Positions 1 through 11,103 of a stretch of DNA of 64,000 nucleotides are shown here, one piece after another (the stretch's first letter is position 1; every line of letters starts with the position of its first letter). Position numbers and translations under genes: made by a program. Source of the stretch: Arthrobacter sp. SPG23 (lineage in GTDB: Bacteria > Actinomycetota > Actinomycetes > Actinomycetales > Micrococcaceae). The stretch covers positions 1-64,000 of the forward strand of contig NZ_JYCN01000026.1 of the NCBI RefSeq assembly GCF_000876655.1, read 5' to 3'. Below the pieces are notes generated by a model that was not told where the DNA came from, did no database searches, and saw only the letters and a list, made by a program, of their open reading frames with translations.

Positions 1-2733
<2,733 letters not shown>

Positions 2734-2749
2734 GGCGCGGATCCAAGAA

Positions 2750-2792
2750 ACAGTTGACGGCAGTGTTTCCCCGGAACACTGCCGTCAACTGT
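2750..2792. terminator. Perfect 18-bp hairpin after aceE
   Basis: Arms 2750-2767 and 2775-2792 are perfectly complementary (left arm ACAGTTGACGGCAGTGTT) with the 7-base loop TCCCCGG. It lies between the aceE stop and the next start on the same strand. There is no U-tract, so it could be a terminator of the stem-only kind common in GC-rich genomes, an RNA 3'-end stabiliser, or a palindromic repeat. Confidence 0.7.
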
Positions 2793-2816
2793 CATGTGGC
2801 TGGATAGGCTGGAACC

Positions 2817-3425
2817 ATGCGTGATTCGACCCGACCCGGCACGACGGCGGTGCTGCTCGCTGCCGGGTCGGGGTCCCGTTTGGGGCGGGGGCCCAAGGCC
2901 CTGCTGCCGTTCCGCGGCCGCACCCTGGTGGAAGTGCTCGCCGGGGTGCTGCTCGACGGCGGCTGCCGCGACGTCGTGGTTGTCCTCGGCGCTGACGCGG
3001 GCAGGGTCCGCGAAACCACGGACCTGTCCGCATACACCCTCCTCGAGAACCCTGACTGGCAGTCCGGGATGGGCAGTTCGTTCCGGCTGGGAGTTGCTGC
3101 GGCGGCAGCCGGGGACCACGTGCTGGTCGCGCTGGTGGACCAGCCCGGCCTGACTCGGGAAATCGTGTCCCGGCTCCTGTCGGCGCACCGGCTCGGACAG
3201 GTCACTGCCGCTGCCTACCGCGGAGCGGACGGCACCCTGCGGCGCGGCCATCCTCTGCTGCTGGACGCCACCCTGCGTGCCGACGCGGCTGAATCAGCAA
3301 CGGGCGACGCCGGTGCCCGGCATTTCCTGCAGGCCCGCCCGGACCTCATCGACCTGGTGGACTGCAGCGACCAATCCGGTGGCGAAGACCTCGACACCCC
3401 GGACCAGCTGGGGCTGCTCGCCTAG
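2817..3425 (+). CDS. MobA/MocA-like nucleotidyltransferase
   Basis: A 202-residue NTP transferase. The N-terminus carries the nucleotide-binding signature LAAGSGSRLGRGPKALLPF (residues about 12-30), and a DQPG segment near residue 100 fits the metal/nucleotide site of MobA and MocA enzymes. These proteins attach CMP or GMP to molybdopterin. The molybdenum-dependent xanthine dehydrogenase genes at 5.7-10.9 kb make a role in its cofactor maturation attractive, but xanthine dehydrogenases often use cofactor without an added nucleotide, and related proteins act on other substrates. The start is the ATG at 2817. The gene is convergent with the glycosylase gene, with 4 bases between stops. Confidence 0.8.
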   Translation: MRDSTRPGTTAVLLAAGSGSRLGRGPKALLPFRGRTLVEVLAGVLLDGGCRDVVVVLGADAGRVRETTDLSAYTLLENPDWQSGMGSSFRLGVAAAAAGDHVLVALVDQPGLTREIVSRLLSAHRLGQVTAAAYRGADGTLRRGHPLLLDATLRADAAESATGDAGARHFLQARPDLIDLVDCSDQSGGEDLDTPDQLGLLA

Positions 3426-3429
3426 CAGT

Positions 3430-4080
3430 TCAGGGCCGCATTCCCGCTGCCAGCAGCTCTTCCAGTCCCTGTTTGAACCCGGACCGGCCGCCGTGGGCGG
3501 GATGTCTGATCTTCGGCACGTCCAGGCCACTCCGGTGCAGGCTGCGGTGCGCCACATTGCCCACGGCCACCACGGTTTCGATCGGAAATAGCTCAGTCAG
3601 TGCCTGCCAAAAGGGAGTTCCGAGGGCTGCTTCGGCCGGCTTCGGAGTGCGGTTGGACAACGGGCGCCCCGGCACGTGGGTATGCCACGGGCATGCGCTC
3701 CACAGCAGGGGCAGGAATGCCAGCTCGGCCAGGACCTCCCACATCACCGTTGCGGTGGGCTCGGCCGCAACCCCCGCGGCCTCCGCCGGCAGCACGTATC
3801 CCTTCCCCGCACCGAACAGACCGAAGGTGTTGGCAGGCCCCTCAAACATGGTGCGGTTGGTGAAGGGAACGCCGGTGATCCTCATGCCCCTGAAGCCCGG
3901 GGCCTCCCCCACCAGCAGCACCTTCGGGGAGCGGTCCAGCATTTCCTGCAGGTAGATCCCCAGATTCCGGCGGCGCTGCCCATTCTCCGGCACGGCATGG
4001 TCGAAGAAGTTGTTGCATCCCGGCCCTGTTGCCACGGCCGCCAGCCGGTCAATAAAGGCATCGATGGAAGAAGAAGTCAT
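3430..4080 (-). CDS. Uracil-DNA glycosylase family protein
   Basis: A 216-residue protein of the uracil-DNA glycosylase fold. The active-site loop VGEAPGFRGMRITGVPFT is at residues about 57-74, and near the C-terminus IRHPAHGGRSGFKQGL fits the DNA-intercalation loop (H-P then S/G) of this superfamily. Members excise uracil from DNA in base-excision repair. The usual glycosylase motifs are only partly kept, so the exact substrate is uncertain; the 4Fe-4S cysteines of family 4 enzymes are not evident. It is transcribed away from the DUF488 gene, which starts 69 bases away on the other strand. Confidence 0.75.
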   Translation of the reverse strand: MTSSSIDAFIDRLAAVATGPGCNNFFDHAVPENGQRRRNLGIYLQEMLDRSPKVLLVGEAPGFRGMRITGVPFTNRTMFEGPANTFGLFGAGKGYVLPAEAAGVAAEPTATVMWEVLAELAFLPLLWSACPWHTHVPGRPLSNRTPKPAEAALGTPFWQALTELFPIETVVAVGNVAHRSLHRSGLDVPKIRHPAHGGRSGFKQGLEELLAAGMRP

Positions 4081-4149
4081 GTGATGCCCTCTCCGTTAGC
4101 AGCTCGTCGGGCACCCAGAATATCCGGGCAGCCCCTTTAGCATGGGGAC

Positions 4150-4674
4150 ATGACGGACATGACCATCTTCACGGTGGGGCACTCCACTCATCCCACCGAC
4201 GAATTCATCGGCCTCCTGAAGGCCCACGGCGTCAGGAAGCTGATCGACGTGCGCACCGTCCCGAAGTCCCGGCACAATCCGCAGTTCAATGGGGACTCCC
4301 TGGCGGCGAGCCTGCGCGCCAGCGGGATCACCTACCGGCGGATGGAATCCCTCGGCGGCCTGCGGCACGCGCGGAAGGACAGCCCCAATGGCGCGTGGCG
4401 GAACGCGTCCTTCCGCGGGTACGCGGACTACATGCAGACCGAAGAGTTTTCCTCAGCCATCGGTCAGCTGATGGAACGCGGGCGCACCAACAATGCGGCG
4501 ATCATGTGCGCGGAAGCCGTCCCGTGGCGTTGCCACCGCTCCCTGATCGGGGACGCCCTCGTGGTCCGGAACGTCGAGGTGCTGGACATCATGACGGAGA
4601 CGTCCGCCAAACCCCACACCCTGACCTCCTTCGCACGCGTTGAGGGAGAGCGGGTGTGGTATCCGGCGGACTAA
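4150..4674 (+). CDS. DUF488 family protein
   Basis: A 174-residue protein with the family's hallmarks: TVGHSTHPTDEFIGLLKAHG at residues 6-25, IDVRTVPKSRHNPQFN around residue 35, and CAEAVPWRCHR around residue 120, whose two cysteines and histidine could bind a metal or be catalytic. No reaction is firmly established for the family. An in-frame ATG three codons later is an alternative start. It is divergent from the uracil-DNA glycosylase gene. Confidence 0.85.
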   Translation: MTDMTIFTVGHSTHPTDEFIGLLKAHGVRKLIDVRTVPKSRHNPQFNGDSLAASLRASGITYRRMESLGGLRHARKDSPNGAWRNASFRGYADYMQTEEFSSAIGQLMERGRTNNAAIMCAEAVPWRCHRSLIGDALVVRNVEVLDIMTETSAKPHTLTSFARVEGERVWYPAD

Positions 4675-4729
4675 CGAGGCGCGCGTTCCAGGACGGCGGC
4701 CACGCGGACGGCAGCTGCCGGGTCGCGCC

Positions 4730-5716
4730 CTACCAGCGCGGGTGGATCGCTTCACGGAAGTAGCGGTCATAGATTTCGCGGACGCCGACGTCGAACGTGG
4801 CGTCAATCCCGCTGACACCCGCAGCCGCAGCGTTGGAGCGGGCCTGGTCCACGTTCCGCGCGCCCGGGATCACCGTGCTGACGCCGTCCTGCGCCGCAAT
4901 CCAGGCGATGGCGGCCTGGGCGGTGCTGACGCCGTCGGGCACCAGTTCCTCGAACTCGGCCACCGCCTTGAGGCCCTGCCCGAAGTCCACACCCGAGAAG
5001 GTCTCGCCGACGTCGAACGCGGAACCGGTGCGGTTGTAGTTCCGGTGGTCGTTCTCCGCAAAGGACGTATCCTCGGTGTACTTGCCGGACAGCAGCCCCG
5101 AGGCGAGCGGGACCCGGGCGATGATGCCCACCCCGGCGGCCTCGGCCGCAGGCAGCACTTCGTCCAGCGGCTTGAGACGGAAGGCGTTGAGGATGACCTG
5201 CACGGTGGCGGTGCCTTCGTGGCGCATGGCTTCGAGGGCTTCGTCGGTCCGCTCCACGCTGACGCCGTAGTTCCGGATGGCACCCTCGGCCACGAGGGTG
5301 TCCAGCGCGTCATAGACCTCGGCGTTGCTGTAGACGGCCGTAGGCGGGCAGTGCAGCTGGACCAGGTCCAGCTGTTCCATGCCCAGGTTTCGCCTGGACC
5401 GGTCCGTCCACTCGCGGAAATTGGCGAGGTTGTAGTTCTCCGGCACCTGCTCCATCCGGCGGCCCATCTTGGTGGCCACCGTGATGTCCAGGCCCGGGTT
5501 ATCGGCCAGGAACGCGCCGATGGCCTGCTCGCTGCGGCCGTCGCCATAAACGTCCGCAGTATCGAAGAACGTGACGCCCTCTTCCACGGACGCAGCCAGG
5601 ATGGCCTGCGCCTGCGCGGGGTCCACGTTCCCCCAGTCCGCGCCAAGCTGCCAGGTCCCCAGGCCAACAATGGAGACGTTCCGTCCGGTCTTGCCCAACT
5701 GTCGTTTTTCCATCAT
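4730..5716 (-). CDS. Aldo/keto reductase
   Basis: A 328-residue NADPH-dependent oxidoreductase of the TIM-barrel aldo/keto reductase superfamily. Visible motifs are FFDTADVYGDGRSE (catalytic Asp and Tyr), VATKMGRR (catalytic Lys) and QLHCPP (catalytic His). The start is one of two adjacent ATG codons (5716 or 5713), 4 bases after the stop of the xanthine dehydrogenase gene, so it is probably the last gene of the purine operon. The substrate is unknown. An upstream in-frame TTG (5743) would overlap the preceding gene and seems less likely. Confidence 0.9.
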   Translation of the reverse strand: MMEKRQLGKTGRNVSIVGLGTWQLGADWGNVDPAQAQAILAASVEEGVTFFDTADVYGDGRSEQAIGAFLADNPGLDITVATKMGRRMEQVPENYNLANFREWTDRSRRNLGMEQLDLVQLHCPPTAVYSNAEVYDALDTLVAEGAIRNYGVSVERTDEALEAMRHEGTATVQVILNAFRLKPLDEVLPAAEAAGVGIIARVPLASGLLSGKYTEDTSFAENDHRNYNRTGSAFDVGETFSGVDFGQGLKAVAEFEELVPDGVSTAQAAIAWIAAQDGVSTVIPGARNVDQARSNAAAAGVSGIDATFDVGVREIYDRYFREAIHPRW

Positions 5717-5720
5717 CCGA

Positions 5721-8573
5721 CTATAGGCCGTTAGCGCTCTCAAGGCGCGGGGCGACTCCCGCTTCCTTCAGTCCAAGGTAGATCTTGTCCCTGGCAATGG
5801 GCAGCTCCGCGAACCGCACCCCCGTGGCGTTCCGGATGGCATTGGCGAGCGCCGGCGCCACCGGGTTGAACGGGCTTTCGCTCATCGACTTTGCCCCCAG
5901 CGGGCCCAGCTTGTCGCTGGTTTCGGCGAAATAGACTTCACTGCGTGGCACGTCCGCGAAGGTGGGGATGTGGTACTGCCGCAGGATGTCCGTGGTGACC
6001 TTTCCGCCGTCGTCCACCTTCACTTCCTCGTACAGCGCGGCGCCGAGCGCCTGCGCGATCCCGCCTTCGATCTGGCCGCGGCACTGCCGCGGGTTGACCA
6101 CCACTCCGGCGTCGGCGGCCTGGACGCTCTGCAGGATCTTCAGTTCGCCGGTGCCGGTATTAACCGCCACCCGGAAACCCTGGACGTTGAACGCCACGGA
6201 TCGGGGCGTCCCGCCCCAGTGGCCTTCGGTGGCGAGCTCGACGCCGGCCTGCTCGGCGGCGTCGAAAATTTCCGTCAGGGGGACGCGGGTTCCCTCGCAC
6301 ACCACCGCGTCCTCCTCCAGCACGCAGCCGGAGGACTGCACCTGGCGGATGCCGGCGGCGAACGCCCGGATCCGGACTGCGAGCTCTTCGGCCGCGGCCA
6401 GCGTGGCCTTGCCCGCCACCACGGTCCCGGCCGAGCCGAACGCCCCGGTATCGTGCTGCACCAGGTCCGTGTCCGACTGCCGGACCGTGATGCGCCCCGC
6501 CGTGGTGGACAGCGCGGTGGCCGCGAGCTGGGCGTGGACAGTGGTGGTGCCGTTTCCGAATTCGGCGGTCCCGACGTCGGCCGCGTACGTTCCGTCCGGA
6601 AGGAGCCGGAGCTTGGAGTGGGCAAAGTGGCCGCGCGGCGGGACGGTGTCGATCATGGACAGCGCGGTCCCCACCCCCGTGACCCAGTCCGGGCCCAGGT
6701 CGTCCAGCCCGGCGGCCCGGTACCGCTCCAGCCCGCGGGCCAGGGCATCCTGCACCAGGCGGGTGCACTGGTCCAGCCCGTAGCTGCCGTAGTGCACGTC
6801 CTCTTCCGGGTCGGAGTGGGTGGAGAGCATGTCGTCGCCCTCCAGGACCATGTTCCGGCGGCGAAACTCCAACGGATCCATCCCGATCCCGGTGGCGAGC
6901 TCGTCGATCCCGGATTCGATGGCGAAAATCATCTGGCTCAGGCCGTAGCCGCGGAACGCCCCGGACGGAACGGTGTTGGTGTACACGGCGTGGGCGTCCA
7001 CCTTCTTGTTGGCGCACTTGTACACGCCCAGGGATTCGCCGCAGCCGTGGAACATCACGCCCGGAGCATGGTTGCCGTAGGCGCCGGTGTTGGTGAGCAC
7101 CTCCAGCTGCAACGCGGTCAGGCGGCCGTCTTTGCTGGCACCGGCCTTGAGGTGGATGGTGAACGGGTGCCGGGTGGTGGAGGCCGTGAACTGCTCCGTC
7201 CGGGTGAATTCGAGCTGCACCGGCCGCCTCAGCTTCATCGCCGCCAGCGCCACGACGTCCTCCGTGAGCACCTCCTGCTTGCCGCCGAAGCCGCCGCCAA
7301 CGCGGCCGGCCACCACGCGGATCTGTTCCTCCGGCATATCGAAGACCCTGGATAGGGTGCGCCGGACCAGGAACGGGACCTGGCTGGAGGTGCGGACCTG
7401 CAGCCGGCCCTCCCCGTCCACGGATGCGATCGCGGCGTGCGTTTCCAACGCGGTGTGCTGCACCCGCTGGGTCCGATAGGTCTGTTCGTGGATGAAGTCG
7501 GCCTCGGCAAACCCGGCTGCCACGCTGCCGAGTTCCGAATGCAGCTCTGCCACGACGTTCTGCTCGGGCCGGCTGATGCGGGCCGCGGGTGCGTCCTTTT
7601 CCCCGTGAATCGCCGGGGCACCGGGGCGCATCGCGTCCTCGGGGGTGAAGACGGCGTCCAGCACCTCGTACTCGACTGTGAGGGCCCGGACGCCGGCTTC
7701 CGCCGCCGCCACGGAGTCGGCGACGACGGCGGCAACCTTCTGCCCGATGAACCGCACCACGTCATCCAGGACGCGGGTGTCATCCGGATCGTCGGTGTAG
7801 AGCTCATGCTGGGCGGTGGAGAAGAGCTGGGCCGGGGCGTCCTCGTGGGTGAAGACGGCCACAACGCCCGGAATCTGAAGGGCAGCGCTTGAGTCAATGG
7901 AAATGACCCGCGCGTGGGCGTGCGGTGACCGCAGGAGCTTCAGGTGCAGCAGCCCTTGCAGCTCCTCTGCGGGAACGTCCAGGGTATAGCGGGCTTTCCC
8001 GGTGACCACAGCACGGCTGGCGGGGGCGGGAACGTCGTCACCGAGCTGGCCCGGCCTGGGCTCGGGCTGGCCTTCGCCGGCGATGCCCGAACCGGGACCC
8101 TTGGGGTCCGGGTGTCCTTCATGGGCGCAGACGGCGTCCTCGATGGCCCGGTAGCCGGTGCAGCGGCACAGGTTTCCCTTCAGGTTCCGGGGCAGGTTTT
8201 CCTTCTGCTCCTCGTCGAACGTGGCTGCCGTCATCACCATGCCGGCGGTGCAGAATCCGCACTGGAATCCCTGGCGGTCCAGGAACTGCTGCTGCATCGG
8301 GTGGAGGGCGGCGTCGGATCCGCAGGTGCGGGCGAGCCCCTCGATGGTGGTGACGGCGCGGCCCTCGGCCCGGACGGCCGGGTAGATGCAGCTGTGCACG
8401 GGAGTGCCGTCCACGTGCACGGTGCAGGCACCGCAATCGCCGCCGTCGCAGCCCTTCTTGACGCCGAAGTTGCCCTGATCGCGCAGGAAGGTGCGCAGGC
8501 ACTGGCCGGGACGGGGCTCCGCCGTGGCCGGGACGCCGTTGATGTCGATGCCGCGGATGGTGTGGTTGGCCAT
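5721..8573 (-). CDS. Xanthine dehydrogenase, fused 2Fe-2S and molybdenum-binding subunit
   Basis: A 950-residue molybdenum hydroxylase subunit that would oxidise hypoxanthine/xanthine to urate together with the FAD protein encoded just upstream. Residues 1-150 form the iron-sulfur domain, with one cluster set at C42, C47, C50 and C62 and the second at C105, C108, C136 and C138. The rest is the molybdopterin region, starting near residue 190 (TGKARYTLD), with GGGFGGKQE, GAFRGYG and, near the C-terminus, GAKSMSESP, which supplies the catalytic glutamate position. Iron-sulfur and molybdenum modules are often separate in bacteria; here they are one chain. It starts 2 bases after the FAD-subunit stop. 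Operon context with guanine deaminase, purine permease and XdhC supports xanthine as substrate. Confidence 0.9.
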   Translation of the reverse strand: MANHTIRGIDINGVPATAEPRPGQCLRTFLRDQGNFGVKKGCDGGDCGACTVHVDGTPVHSCIYPAVRAEGRAVTTIEGLARTCGSDAALHPMQQQFLDRQGFQCGFCTAGMVMTAATFDEEQKENLPRNLKGNLCRCTGYRAIEDAVCAHEGHPDPKGPGSGIAGEGQPEPRPGQLGDDVPAPASRAVVTGKARYTLDVPAEELQGLLHLKLLRSPHAHARVISIDSSAALQIPGVVAVFTHEDAPAQLFSTAQHELYTDDPDDTRVLDDVVRFIGQKVAAVVADSVAAAEAGVRALTVEYEVLDAVFTPEDAMRPGAPAIHGEKDAPAARISRPEQNVVAELHSELGSVAAGFAEADFIHEQTYRTQRVQHTALETHAAIASVDGEGRLQVRTSSQVPFLVRRTLSRVFDMPEEQIRVVAGRVGGGFGGKQEVLTEDVVALAAMKLRRPVQLEFTRTEQFTASTTRHPFTIHLKAGASKDGRLTALQLEVLTNTGAYGNHAPGVMFHGCGESLGVYKCANKKVDAHAVYTNTVPSGAFRGYGLSQMIFAIESGIDELATGIGMDPLEFRRRNMVLEGDDMLSTHSDPEEDVHYGSYGLDQCTRLVQDALARGLERYRAAGLDDLGPDWVTGVGTALSMIDTVPPRGHFAHSKLRLLPDGTYAADVGTAEFGNGTTTVHAQLAATALSTTAGRITVRQSDTDLVQHDTGAFGSAGTVVAGKATLAAAEELAVRIRAFAAGIRQVQSSGCVLEEDAVVCEGTRVPLTEIFDAAEQAGVELATEGHWGGTPRSVAFNVQGFRVAVNTGTGELKILQSVQAADAGVVVNPRQCRGQIEGGIAQALGAALYEEVKVDDGGKVTTDILRQYHIPTFADVPRSEVYFAETSDKLGPLGAKSMSESPFNPVAPALANAIRNATGVRFAELPIARDKIYLGLKEAGVAPRLESANGL

Positions 8574-8575
8574 GC

Positions 8576-9604
8576 TCAGGCCCCTTCCTGCTGAGGCGAC
8601 GCCTGCGATGTAACGGTGTGCTGTGAACGGTGCGCGCCGGGCTCCGCCGAACTGCGCTCTTCCAAACTGCGCTGCGTCAGACCGGGCCGCGGCGGCCAGA
8701 AGTCCCCGGACACCCGGGCCGGCGGGACCCCTGCCGGGGATGCCAATTCAGCCCTGATTTCTTCGGCCAGCCGGTACGTCATGTCTTTCCGCCAGGCGGG
8801 CAGGCCGTGGATGTCGTCGTGGTACAGCCCTTCGGGGATGGCGGCGTCGAGTGCGTCGACAAGCGCCGCCGCAGATGTGGACGCGCCGGACGGCTCATCT
8901 TTGGATGTCGCCGCGAAGCGCAGCTGCACGGGGCGTTTTGTGGCGGCGGTGACGGTGAGGACCAGAGTGCCGTCGGCGTCGAGCCTTCCGATCAACAGCA
9001 CCCCTGATCGGCCCAGGTTGCTGAGCGACAGGCGCCGGAAAGCCACCCGGGCGGCCAGCGCAGATGCCGGGAGGTGGATGCTGCGCAGCAGCTCGCCCGG
9101 GGCCAGGCAGTTCTTGCCGTCCCCGGTGACGAACTCGGCCACCGGCACGGTGCGGCCGGTGCCGTCCGTCCCGAGCACCGTGGCCACTCCATCGAGGGCG
9201 GCGCAGAGCGACGTCATCGGGCCGGCGGGCAGCGAGGTGCAGAGGTTGCCGCCCACGGTGGACATGTTCCACACCTTGAAGGAGGCCACGAAGGAGTCGC
9301 AGCAGGGGCGGATGAGGTCCAGGGCAGGCCAGTCAGTGTCCCGGCCTGCCGCGGCAGCGGACCCGGGCAGCGCGTACAGCTCCGCCACAGTGCAGGTCGC
9401 CGCGAGCTCGATGCCCGCATCCGTCACCGTGACGGCGGGCCAGCCGGCGGAGCCGAGGTCCAGCAGCCGCCGGAGCGGTTCTGTGCCGAAGGCAAGGCTC
9501 CCGTAGGAGAAGAGCACCGTTCCGCCGGCGAGCCACGCATCGCCGTCGCGCCATTCGGCCGGGTCCTCGGTGCGGACCACCGCCTCGATGGTGTTCATAT
9601 CCAT
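8576..9604 (-). CDS. Xanthine dehydrogenase FAD-binding subunit
   Basis: A 342-residue protein of the FAD-binding family of molybdenum hydroxylases; it carries electrons from the iron-sulfur clusters to NAD or another acceptor. FAD-binding segments are WLAGGTVLFS at residues about 24-33 and NMSTVGGNLCTSLPAGP around residues 113-129. Its start overlaps the end of the XdhC gene by 10 bases and its stop is 2 bases before the fused subunit's start, which implies translational coupling. The C-terminal 60 residues are low in complexity and rich in Ser, Glu and Pro. Confidence 0.9.
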   Translation of the reverse strand: MDMNTIEAVVRTEDPAEWRDGDAWLAGGTVLFSYGSLAFGTEPLRRLLDLGSAGWPAVTVTDAGIELAATCTVAELYALPGSAAAAGRDTDWPALDLIRPCCDSFVASFKVWNMSTVGGNLCTSLPAGPMTSLCAALDGVATVLGTDGTGRTVPVAEFVTGDGKNCLAPGELLRSIHLPASALAARVAFRRLSLSNLGRSGVLLIGRLDADGTLVLTVTAATKRPVQLRFAATSKDEPSGASTSAAALVDALDAAIPEGLYHDDIHGLPAWRKDMTYRLAEEIRAELASPAGVPPARVSGDFWPPRPGLTQRSLEERSSAEPGAHRSQHTVTSQASPQQEGA

Positions 9605-10914
9605 GGGGTCTCCTGGTGTTGCGGGGTGTTGACGTTGTGAATGGGGCTGGCTTTGTGACTGGTGCCGGCTCCGTGGATGGGGCCGGTTCCGTGGATGGGG
9701 CCGGCGACGTCTTTCAGCGACGCCGCCTGCACGGAGGCACCGGCGGAGCGGGTGCGGCTGGCCACGAGTTCGGCCGTGATGGACACGGCCACTTCGGCAG
9801 GGGTCACGGCACCCAGGTCCAGCCCGATGGGCGAATGCAGCCTGGACAGGTCCTCGGGGCCTACCCCTGCGGCAAGCAGGGAATCGACGCGCTGCCGGTG
9901 GCTGCGCCGCGAACCCATGGCACCCACATAGGCCAGGTCCAGGCCCAGCGCGGTCTGCAGCAGCGGGATGTCGAATTTGGGATCATGGGTCAGGACGCAC
10001 GCCACGGTCCGGGCGTCGATCCGCCCTGCCGCGGCTTCCTCGGCCAGATAGCGGTGCGGCCAGGCAGTGACCACCTGGTCCGCCCCGGCGAACCGCGACT
10101 GGCCGGCGAAGGCCGGCCGTGCGTCGCACAGGGTCACGTGGTAGCCCAGCAGCTGGGCGGCGGGCAGCAGCGCGGCGCCGAAGTCGTTGGCGCCGAAGAT
10201 CAGCAGGCGGGCCAGGGGCAGCCGGCTCTCCACGAGCAGGGTGATGGGCTCCGGGCTGGTGGCTGAGTTCGTGGTCTGGCCCGGCGGCACGCCCATGCCG
10301 GAAAGGCAGCCCTCGGCTGGCGCGAGCCGGACCAGCCCGGTCCGGCCGCCGCGCAGCAGGGGTTCCAGCTGGGCGGCCGCCGCCCGCATCAGGCGGGCCG
10401 CCGCGCGCGGGGACAGCTCAGGCAGTCCCAGCAGCACCGCGAGTTCCGCAGAATGCTCCACCAGGAAGCTTGCCGGGTCCGGAATCACGACGGCGCCGCC
10501 CCCGTGGGCGTCCACCCGACGGATCAGCGCGAGCGCGCTGCCGGGCCCCTGACCGGCAAGGACCCGCAGGTTCTCCAGCCGGAGCCCGCCGGGCGCGGTG
10601 CCCAGGGGTTCGATGTGGATCTCCAGCTCTCCCCCGCAGGTGAGCCCGACGGCGAACGCGTCCTCCGTGCTGTAACCGAAAAACTCGCGGCGCGTGCCGC
10701 CGTCGTGCAGTGCCGCCAGCGCCGCTTCCACGACGGCCCCTTCAACGCAGCCGCCGGACAGGCTGCCCAGGACGTCGCCGGCTTCGGACACCAGCATGGA
10801 GGTGCCCAGCGGCCTCGGTACGGATCCGCCGGCCCACACCACGGTGGCCAGTGCGCAGCGCTGGCCGGTGGCGGCGGGCTGCCATTCCTTCAGTGAAGGC
10901 ATCAGATCCAACAT
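9595..10914 (-). CDS. xdhC: XdhC-like molybdenum cofactor insertion factor
   Basis: A 439-residue XdhC/CoxI protein. In characterised systems XdhC binds molybdopterin, protects it, promotes its sulfuration and hands it to xanthine dehydrogenase. The N-terminal XdhC/CoxI domain has ATVVWAGGSVPRPLG and LSGGCVEGAVVE (residues about 22-65). A Rossmann domain starts at RLLIFGANDFGAALL, and YVGAMGSRRSHRQR lies further on. The last 35 residues are an unusual tail of histidine-containing hexapeptides (PIHGTG, PIHGAG, and degenerate forms), encoded by an 18-bp tandem repeat. The start is the ATG at 10914; the 3' end overlaps the FAD-subunit start. Confidence 0.9.
   Translation of the reverse strand: MLDLMPSLKEWQPAATGQRCALATVVWAGGSVPRPLGTSMLVSEAGDVLGSLSGGCVEGAVVEAALAALHDGGTRREFFGYSTEDAFAVGLTCGGELEIHIEPLGTAPGGLRLENLRVLAGQGPGSALALIRRVDAHGGGAVVIPDPASFLVEHSAELAVLLGLPELSPRAAARLMRAAAAQLEPLLRGGRTGLVRLAPAEGCLSGMGVPPGQTTNSATSPEPITLLVESRLPLARLLIFGANDFGAALLPAAQLLGYHVTLCDARPAFAGQSRFAGADQVVTAWPHRYLAEEAAAGRIDARTVACVLTHDPKFDIPLLQTALGLDLAYVGAMGSRRSHRQRVDSLLAAGVGPEDLSRLHSPIGLDLGAVTPAEVAVSITAELVASRTRSAGASVQAASLKDVAGPIHGTGPIHGAGTSHKASPIHNVNTPQHQETPWI
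9635..9706. repeat. Four imperfect 18-bp tandem repeats inside xdhC
   Basis: Units begin at 9635, 9653, 9671 and 9689. The last two are nearly identical (CCGTGGATGGGGCCGG plus two variable bases), and the first two are diverged. The period is a multiple of three, so on the minus strand each unit adds six residues (PIHGxG type) to the C-terminal tail of XdhC without shifting the frame. Confidence 0.8.
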
Positions 10915-11040
10915 TGCTGCACTCCCTTTTCCTGTGCGGCGATGGTGTCCATATTCTCGTTCCTATCGTGCGCCGGGGGAAGCACCGGCAGTTGTGGCAC
11001 CTGCACCAGTTTCATTGCAGTTTGTGGCTTGCGGTTTGGT

Positions 11041-11075
11041 GGACCGGGGCCGGCCCCATCTGCCTGCCCCGGTCC
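11041..11075. terminator. 10-bp perfect hairpin between permease and xdhC
   Basis: GGACCGGGGC (11041-11050) pairs with GCCCCGGTCC (11066-11075) around a 15-base loop. It lies in the 189-base gap between the permease stop (11104) and xdhC start (10914), the only long gap in the leftward purine operon. There is no U-tract. It may partly terminate or separate the transcript into permease and dehydrogenase parts. Confidence 0.45.
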
Positions 11076-11103
11076 GGTCTGTGTGGTCCCTACGCGGGAC
11101 TCC

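Noticed and set aside
5970..7355. 461-codon plus-strand open frame over the xanthine dehydrogenase gene
   Set aside because: Antisense shadow of a well-supported gene; its composition mirrors the codon positions of the real frame.
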